The translations under genes were made by a program, and so were the position numbers. From Agrobacterium fabrum (GTDB lineage Bacteria > Pseudomonadota > Alphaproteobacteria > Rhizobiales > Rhizobiaceae): DNA of 10,941 nt. The DNA lies in NCBI GenBank assembly GCA_003241215.1, contig QFOL01000119.1, forward strand, positions 1-10,941. The letters are read 5' to 3'. Below the pieces are notes generated by a model. It ran no database searches, was not told where the DNA came from, and saw nothing but the letters and a program-made list of their open reading frames with translations. Below are positions 6,669 to 10,941 of the stretch, one piece after another; the stretch's first letter is position 1; every line of letters begins with the position of its first letter.

Positions 6669-6692
6669 CGGCGGCTTCGTGAGAAGCCGCCG
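6669..6692. terminator. Hairpin between convergent genes, probable bidirectional terminator
   Basis: A perfect 10-bp GC-rich stem (6669-6678 and 6683-6692) with loop GTGA lies between the stop of the GlcG-like gene (6651) and the stop of the minus-strand ABC-F gene (6711). Neither side has a T tract, so termination strength is uncertain, but the convergent setting and the long stem support a terminator serving both genes. Confidence 0.65.
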
Positions 6693-6710
6693 GTTCTGCG
6701 CTGTCACGCA

Positions 6711-8594
6711 TCAGCCCGCCATTGCTTCCTCATACTCGCTGGAAAGCAGCAGCCATTGCTCCTCCGCGTCGGAAAGTTTGCTGGCGGCCTCACCGCGCTC
6801 CTTGACTTTCTGCGCGGCTTTGGCGGGCGCTTTTTCATATAAGGCAGGGTCCGCCAGTTCAGTGTCGAGCGACTGAATCAGTTTCTCAAGCTTTGCCGTC
6901 AGGGATTCGATTTCGTTGATCTTTTTCTTGAGCGGCGCAAGCTGGGCGCGCCTTTCCGCGCTTGCCTTGCGTTGATCGGCTTTGGAAGCCTGATCGGCTA
7001 CGGCGTCGATCTTGTCTTCCTTCTTTTTGCCGGAGGAAACGACGAGATCGCGATATTCCTCCATATCGCCTTCGAAGGTCTTGACGGTGCCATCCGCCAC
7101 CAGCCACAGCCGGTCCACCGTCGCCTCTATGAGGTGGCGGTCGTGCGAGATGAGGATGACCGCGCCGCTGTAATCGTTCAGCGCCTCGATCAGCGCGCGA
7201 CGACTATCGATATCGAGATGGTTGGTCGGTTCGTCGAGGATCAGCAGGTTCGGCGCATGGAAGGCGGCAAGCCCCATCAGCAGGCGAGCCTTTTCGCCAC
7301 CGGACAGATCCTTCGCCGCCGTCGCCATTTTTTCTGTCGCAAGGCCCATCTGCGCCACGCGGGCGCGCACCTGCGCCTCGGGGGCAAGCGGCATGAGCTT
7401 GCGCACATGTTCGACCGGCGTTTCATCCGGCACGAGATCGTCAAGCTGGTGCTGGGCGAAAAAACCGATCTTCAGGCCGGGAGCGACGCGCAGATCGCCG
7501 GCCTGCGGCGCAAGCCGGCCGGAAATGAATTTCGCGAAGGTAGACTTGCCGTTGCCGTTGGAGCCGAGCAGCGCGATGCGGTCGTCATTGTCGATCCTGA
7601 GATTGAGCTGCTTCAGGATCGATTTGCCCGGCTCGTAACCCACGGCGCCGCCATTGATGGCGACGATCGGGGAGGCGGGCTGTTTTTCCGGTTCCGGGAA
7701 GGTGATCGGCTGGACGTGATCCTCGATCACGGCGGCGACGGTGCCCATGCGCTCCAGCGCCTTGATGCGGCTCTGCGCCTGCCGCGCCTTGGTGGCCTTG
7801 GCGCGGAAACGGTCGATGAAGCTTTGCAGGTGCTTGCGCGCGGCGTCGTTCTTCGCCTTCGCCTTCATCTGCAATTCGTCGGCCTCGGCCTTCTGCCGCT
7901 CGAACTGGTCGTAACCGCCGCGATAGAAGGTGAGCTTCTTCTGGTCCAGATGCACGATGGAATTGACGGCGTTGTTGAGAAGATCGCGATCATGGCTGAT
8001 GATGATGACGGTATGCGGATAACGCCGGATATAGTCCTCCAGCCACAGCGTGCCTTCGAGGTCGAGGTAGTTGGTCGGCTCATCGAGCAGCAGAAGGTCG
8101 GGTTCGGCAAACAGCACGGAGGCAAGCGCCACACGCATGCGCCAGCCGCCGGAAAAGGAGGAGGCCGGACGAAGCTGCGCCTCGTGATCGAAACCGAGGC
8201 CGGCGAGAATGCTCGATGCGCGCGCTTCCGCCGAATGGGCGTCGATATCGACAAGCCGCATCTGGATTTCGGCGATACGGTGCGGATCGGTAGCGGTTTC
8301 GGCCTCGGCCAAAAGCGCGCTGCGCTCCTTGTCGGCGGAAAGCACGATGGAAATCAGCGATTCTTCGGTGCCTGGGGCTTCCTGCGCCACCTGGCCGATG
8401 CGCGCCTGTTTCGGTATCGTCACCGAACCGCTTTCCGCCGAGAAATCGCCGGTGATGACCCGGAACAGGGTGGATTTGCCGGCGCCGTTGCGGCCGACAA
8501 GGCCCGCCTTCACACCGGCGGGAAGCGTCACGCTGGCATGGTCGAGAAGCAGACGCCCGGCGATACGGGCGGAAAGATCGGTAATCGTAATCAT
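6711..8594 (-). CDS. ABC-F family ATPase, YheS-type ribosome-associated protein
   Basis: The 627-residue soluble protein has two ABC ATPase domains and no membrane part, as expected for ABC-F factors acting on ribosomes rather than in transport. Domain 1 has GRNGAGKST (34-42), FSGGW (147-151), LLLLDEPTN (from 167) and His201 in ISHDR. The linker (about 230-300) carries FIDRFRAKATKARQAQSRIK, a stretch close to E. coli YheS. Domain 2 has GSNGNGKST (344-352), LSGGEKAR (430-437), LLILDEPTNHLD (450-461) and His484. A charged coiled-coil tail from about 535 completes the YheS layout, and the length is close to that of YheS. ATG 8594 fits the family N-terminus; a TTG at 8624 would add ten residues. 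No Shine-Dalgarno is seen; a hairpin occupies its place. It follows the GGDEF gene by 69 bp, so co-transcription is likely. Confidence 0.95.
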   Translation of the reverse strand: MITITDLSARIAGRLLLDHASVTLPAGVKAGLVGRNGAGKSTLFRVITGDFSAESGSVTIPKQARIGQVAQEAPGTEESLISIVLSADKERSALLAEAETATDPHRIAEIQMRLVDIDAHSAEARASSILAGLGFDHEAQLRPASSFSGGWRMRVALASVLFAEPDLLLLDEPTNYLDLEGTLWLEDYIRRYPHTVIIISHDRDLLNNAVNSIVHLDQKKLTFYRGGYDQFERQKAEADELQMKAKAKNDAARKHLQSFIDRFRAKATKARQAQSRIKALERMGTVAAVIEDHVQPITFPEPEKQPASPIVAINGGAVGYEPGKSILKQLNLRIDNDDRIALLGSNGNGKSTFAKFISGRLAPQAGDLRVAPGLKIGFFAQHQLDDLVPDETPVEHVRKLMPLAPEAQVRARVAQMGLATEKMATAAKDLSGGEKARLLMGLAAFHAPNLLILDEPTNHLDIDSRRALIEALNDYSGAVILISHDRHLIEATVDRLWLVADGTVKTFEGDMEEYRDLVVSSGKKKEDKIDAVADQASKADQRKASAERRAQLAPLKKKINEIESLTAKLEKLIQSLDTELADPALYEKAPAKAAQKVKERGEAASKLSDAEEQWLLLSSEYEEAMAG

Positions 8595-8603
8595 GGCGCC
8601 GTT

Positions 8604-8624
8604 TTGGCCGAACTGTCCGGCCAA
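8604..8624 (-). repeat. Hairpin TTGGCCG-N7-CGGCCAA just before the ABC-F start codon
   Basis: A perfect 7-bp stem with a 7-nt loop ends nine bases before the minus-strand ATG at 8594, where a ribosome-binding site would normally lie. It could modulate translation of the ABC-F gene or act as a protein site. There is no T tract, so it is not an intrinsic terminator for the gene before it. Confidence 0.4.
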
Positions 8625-8663
8625 GGCAAGAGCGCCCGCGCCACATCGGACGAGATTAAACTG

Positions 8664-9722
8664 TCAATCGCCGAGCTGCGCCAGATAGCCATTGCGGCTG
8701 TGCTGCGCCACCTCGCGCGAATATCCGATGACGCAGTTGCGTGTGCCGCAACGGGCCGAAAGCAGCGCAAGTTCGGCATGGCTGAAAAATTCGGCGGGCG
8801 TGGCGGTGCCATCCACCTCGGCGACGCCGATCGAAACCGTCAGATGCTCTCCGTCGCCCTCCCGGGTCACGAAACGCAGGGCTGCCACGCTTTGCCGAAG
8901 CCGCTCGGCAATCGCCTCGGCCGTATTTTGCGGCACGCCGGCAAACAGAAAGGCAAATTCATCGCCGCCGATGCGGGCCACGAAATCGTCCTTCTTGATG
9001 GTCTTGCGAAACAGGGCGGCGAGCCTTCGGAGCGCCTTGTTGCCAGCGGCGGCACCGTATTTGCCGTTGATTTCCCTGAAATGATCGATATCGAGCAGCA
9101 CGAGCGAGGTGGCGGAAGCCGCCCGATCCCTCGCAAACAGGCTGCCGAGTTTTTCAAGAAAGGCGGCCCGGTTCGGAAGCGCCGTCAGGGCATCGCGGAG
9201 CGAGGCCGCCTGAAGCTCCGCCCGGTTTTTCTCGATTTCGCGGATTTTCATCAGCCCCATGGCGATGAAATGCCGAAGGCTCGCCTGTTCGTCGCGGATA
9301 TCGTCCAGCAGGTCGATGAAATGCTCTGTTACGGGCGGTTCGCCATCCGCATCCTGCTGGAGGGCGCAGATGAAGGTTTCGGTGCGTTGCAGGCCTGCAT
9401 CCAGGCGCGCGGAAATCTGCGTCAAGGTCTCGAAGGCTTCACTCGCCATCTGCTCGGCCTCGATCCGGGAAAAGCCCGGCAGATTGTGCCGTTGGCCGAT
9501 TATATCGATCTCGTGCTGCTGCGGCGCATTGCCGAGCGCGAGAATGTCGCGGCCCATGGCGGGATTGTGTCCCGACAATATTTCGTAGATCAATTCATAG
9601 TTGCGCGGCAAAGGTGCAATGTTCATCTTGGCAATGAATTGCGCGATCCTGGTAATGACAAGGGAATTCCTTGCCTGCTCGCGTTTTTTATCGCCCGCCG
9701 ATGTCGTCACTGACAGCCCCAA
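8664..9722 (-). CDS. Soluble GGDEF-domain protein with variant active-site residues
   Basis: The protein has up to 352 residues and no membrane span. Residues about 18-115 form a helical domain with PLPRNYELIYEILSG, a pattern I know from rhizobial GGDEF proteins. The GGDEF domain runs from about 170; metal-site Asp211 and Asp213, Asn219 and GGDEF (252-256) are present. Several usual residues differ: Arg216 for Lys, Gly220 for Asp, Ala224 for His and Asn228 for the Asp that contacts guanine in canonical cyclases. The late ADxALYxAK stretch reads AELALLSAR. The inhibitory RxxD site reads KKDD. Activity or nucleotide preference may therefore be altered. TTG 9722 gives the longest form; GTG 9710, with GGGG upstream, would remove four residues. 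It is probably co-transcribed with the ABC-F gene. Confidence 0.9.
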   Translation of the reverse strand: MGLSVTTSAGDKKREQARNSLVITRIAQFIAKMNIAPLPRNYELIYEILSGHNPAMGRDILALGNAPQQHEIDIIGQRHNLPGFSRIEAEQMASEAFETLTQISARLDAGLQRTETFICALQQDADGEPPVTEHFIDLLDDIRDEQASLRHFIAMGLMKIREIEKNRAELQAASLRDALTALPNRAAFLEKLGSLFARDRAASATSLVLLDIDHFREINGKYGAAAGNKALRRLAALFRKTIKKDDFVARIGGDEFAFLFAGVPQNTAEAIAERLRQSVAALRFVTREGDGEHLTVSIGVAEVDGTATPAEFFSHAELALLSARCGTRNCVIGYSREVAQHSRNGYLAQLGD

Positions 9723-9745
9723 TATGGATGGATTATTATGGATGG
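9723..9745. repeat. Tandem repeat TATGGATGG, two copies at 14-bp period
   Basis: Identical 9-bp copies lie at 9723-9731 and 9737-9745, abutting the putative TTG start of the minus-strand GGDEF gene. They may be a regulator site or replication slippage. No regulator is known to me for this motif. Confidence 0.35.
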
Positions 9746-9754
9746 ACCGGCGAT

Positions 9755-9794
9755 AACCGATTGTTGAACGGGCCTATTGTTACAAGCAACGGTT
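9755..9794. repeat. Imperfect inverted repeat in the GGDEF/GST divergent gap
   Basis: AACCGATTGTTG (9755-9766) and CAAGCAACGGTT (9783-9794) pair at 9 of 12 positions. They lie in the 245-bp gap between the divergent GGDEF and GST genes, which holds no gene. It may be an operator or incidental. Confidence 0.22.
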
Positions 9795-9906
9795 TAAAAT
9801 TGACTGAATCCATGAAAGCTTTCGGTGCCAAAAACCGGAAAATTCTACCTCTGGCAAGTATTCAGGCCATATGGGTTCCCTGATCGATGATATGACAAAT
9901 CCTGAT

Positions 9907-9935
9907 TTGATTTCACGAGAAGGCCGTTCTTATAT
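9907..9935 (+). promoter_or_regulatory. Candidate sigma-70 promoter for the GST gene
   Basis: TTGATT (9907-9912) and TTATAT (9930-9935) are 17 bp apart, close to the rhizobial housekeeping pattern CTTGAC-N17-CTATAT. Transcription would start near 9943, giving a leader of about 25 nt before ATG 9968. Confidence 0.4.
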
Positions 9936-9967
9936 CGTTTCATCCACATTGCAGAAGAGGGCAGTCC

Positions 9968-10663
9968 ATGACGACATCAAGAACACTCTATTCGTTGTGC
10001 GGAAGCGATGTTTCCCGACCGTTTTCTCCCCATTGCTGGAAAACCGTGCTTTCGCTGGCGCATAAGGGGCTGGATTTCGAGGAGCGCCCTTTGCCCTTCA
10101 CGATCATCCCGACGGTGGAGGACGGTTTTTCGAAGACCGTGCCGATCCTGCGCGACGGCGACGAGCTGGTGAGCGACAGTTTCGAAATCGCGCTTTATCT
10201 TGATGAGGCTTATCCGGAGCGCCCGTCGCTGTTCAACGGCGAGGGCGGCAAGGCCATGGCCCGTTTCGTCGAAAGCTGGTCACAGACGGTGCTCCATCCG
10301 GCCATCGTCCGCATCGCCGTTCTCGATATCCACAACATGCTGGACGAGCCGGATCGCCGTTATTTCCGTGACAGCCGCACGAAGGCGCTCGGCCGTCCGC
10401 TCGAGGATGTGGTGGCGAACCGCGAGGCGGAAATCGCCGCTTTCCCGGCATTGCTCGCGCCGATCCGGCGTATGCTGAGCTTCCAGCCTTTCATTGGCGG
10501 CACATCGCCGCTCTTTGCGGATTACATCGTGTTCGGCGCGCTGCAATGGGCGCGGATCACCACCGGGGCGGATCTGTTTGGCGATAACGATCCAGTGCGG
10601 GACTGGTTCGAAGGCTGCCTCGATCTCTACGATGCGCGAGGCCGCAGTGTGACAGCGGCGTGA
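9968..10663 (+). CDS. Glutathione S-transferase, LigE (beta-etherase)-like clade
   Basis: The 231-residue cytoplasmic protein has the two GST domains. The N-terminal thioredoxin-like domain carries SPHCWK (20-25), holding a Ser and a Cys that could activate glutathione. VPIL follows, with cis-Pro59, then SDSFEIALYLDE with Ser71 in the usual gamma-glutamyl-binding position. In the helical domain, PLFADYIVFGALQW (181-194) and NDPVRDWFEGCLDLYDARGR (207-226) resemble LigE of Sphingobium, a lignin aryl-ether cleaving enzyme, more than classical bacterial GSTs. LigE itself has a longer C-terminal tail. The true substrate is unknown; general detoxification or ether cleavage are both possible. ATG 9968 is supported by GAGGG at 9957-9961. 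ndk follows by 103 bp in the same direction; the two are probably separate units. Confidence 0.9.
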   Translation: MTTSRTLYSLCGSDVSRPFSPHCWKTVLSLAHKGLDFEERPLPFTIIPTVEDGFSKTVPILRDGDELVSDSFEIALYLDEAYPERPSLFNGEGGKAMARFVESWSQTVLHPAIVRIAVLDIHNMLDEPDRRYFRDSRTKALGRPLEDVVANREAEIAAFPALLAPIRRMLSFQPFIGGTSPLFADYIVFGALQWARITTGADLFGDNDPVRDWFEGCLDLYDARGRSVTAA

Positions 10664-10716
10664 AATGTCTGGCATGATCGTTGCAATCTCGTCGATCCCC
10701 CTTGTTTTCGGGACTT

Positions 10717-10737
10717 TGGGCGGGTAAAGACCGCCCA
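10717..10737 (+). terminator. GC-rich hairpin between GST and ndk
   Basis: TGGGCGG and CCGCCCA form a perfect 7-bp stem with a 7-nt loop, followed by CTTTCTCT rather than a T run. It lies 53 bp after the GST stop and 29 bp before ndk. It may be a weak terminator for GST or a structured part of the ndk leader. Confidence 0.4.
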
Positions 10738-10766
10738 CTTTCTCTGAAGGAAAAGGAAACGAACAC

Positions 10767-10941
10767 ATGGCGATTGAACGCACATTTTCGATGATCAAGC
10801 CGGACGCAACCAAGCGTAACCTGACGGGCGCGATCACCAAGGTATTTGAAGACAACGGCCTGCGCGTCGTCGCCTCCAAGCGCGTCTGGATGAGCAAGCG
10901 CGAAGCAGAAGGCTTCTACGCCGTTCACAAAGAGCGTCCCT
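10767..10941 (+). CDS. ndk: Nucleoside diphosphate kinase, N-terminal part
   Basis: The first 58 codons are present and the gene runs off the right edge. Ndk transfers the terminal phosphate from ATP to other nucleoside diphosphates through a phosphohistidine and balances cytoplasmic NTP pools. The start [19 protein letters not shown] carries the family's hallmark TFSMIKPDA with the conserved Lys11 that contacts the nucleotide. The later part, [20 protein letters not shown], is also typical of the family. The catalytic His lies beyond the window. AGGA at 10754-10757 is a good ribosome site nine bases before the ATG. Confidence 0.97.
   Translation, partial: MAIERTFSMIKPDATKRNLTGAITKVFEDNGLRVVASKRVWMSKREAEGFYAVHKERP

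Noticed and set aside
6972..9713. A 913-codon plus-strand open frame antisense to both the ABC-F gene and the minus-strand GGDEF gene
   Set aside because: The minus-strand frame encodes clear Walker, signature and GGDEF motifs. The plus-strand product has no recognisable domain, is rich in Arg, His and Gly, and is explained by third-position GC bias.
9812..9832. Sigma-54-like TTGGCACC...GC on the minus strand upstream of the GGDEF gene
   Set aside because: The GG and GC elements are 8 bp apart instead of 10, so it does not fit the -24/-12 spacing.
9671..10065. Small plus-strand frames at 9671-9883 and 9871-10065 before the GST gene
   Set aside because: The first overlaps the GGDEF gene start antisense. 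The second runs into the GST gene in another frame. Neither has a convincing ribosome site or motif.

Overview
The window is GC-rich and densely coded, with an alphaproteobacterial, Rhizobiaceae-like character; Agrobacterium is my best guess. The guess rests on three things: the start of a galactose-dehydrogenase-like gene, the rhizobial-style N-terminal domain of one GGDEF protein, and the sequence of the Ndk N-terminus. I ran no database search, so this is recognition from memory. I see no mobile element, CRISPR array, tRNA or rRNA.

Layout, left to right. (1) The 5' end of a minus-strand Gfo/Idh/MocA sugar dehydrogenase (1-85). (2) A 309-bp divergent intergenic region that turns strongly AT-rich. 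(3) A membrane diguanylate cyclase (395-1609). (4) A membrane protein with a LytS/YhcK-type 5TM sensor, a degenerate GGDEF domain and an apparently intact EAL phosphodiesterase domain (1721-3661). (5) A two-component pair whose genes overlap by 4 bp: a membrane histidine kinase (3813-5474) and a FixJ/NarL-type response regulator (5471-6079). (6) A secreted GlcG/HbpS-family protein (6169-6651). (7) A convergent hairpin (6669-6692). (8) On the minus strand, a soluble GGDEF protein (9722-8664) upstream of a YheS-type ABC-F ATPase (8594-6711). (9) On the plus strand, a LigE-like glutathione S-transferase (9968-10663) and the 5' part of ndk (10767 onward).

Two themes stand out. First, three c-di-GMP-type proteins lie within 10 kb: one canonical cyclase, one probable phosphodiesterase, and one GGDEF protein that keeps its signature but has several unusual residues in the nucleotide-binding and catalytic positions. 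Second, the kinase and regulator sit directly before a periplasmic GlcG/HbpS protein. The junction has a 16-bp inverted repeat over the regulator's stop codon, a related half-site 21 bp further on, and a short hairpin that would cover the GlcG ribosome-binding site. This recalls the Streptomyces HbpS-SenS-SenR system but uses a different kinase and regulator class, and it is the best candidate here for an undescribed system. The functional link is inference.

The ABC-F, Ndk and GST genes look like ordinary chromosomal genes. Long open frames antisense to the real genes are by-products of the GC-rich third codon positions.
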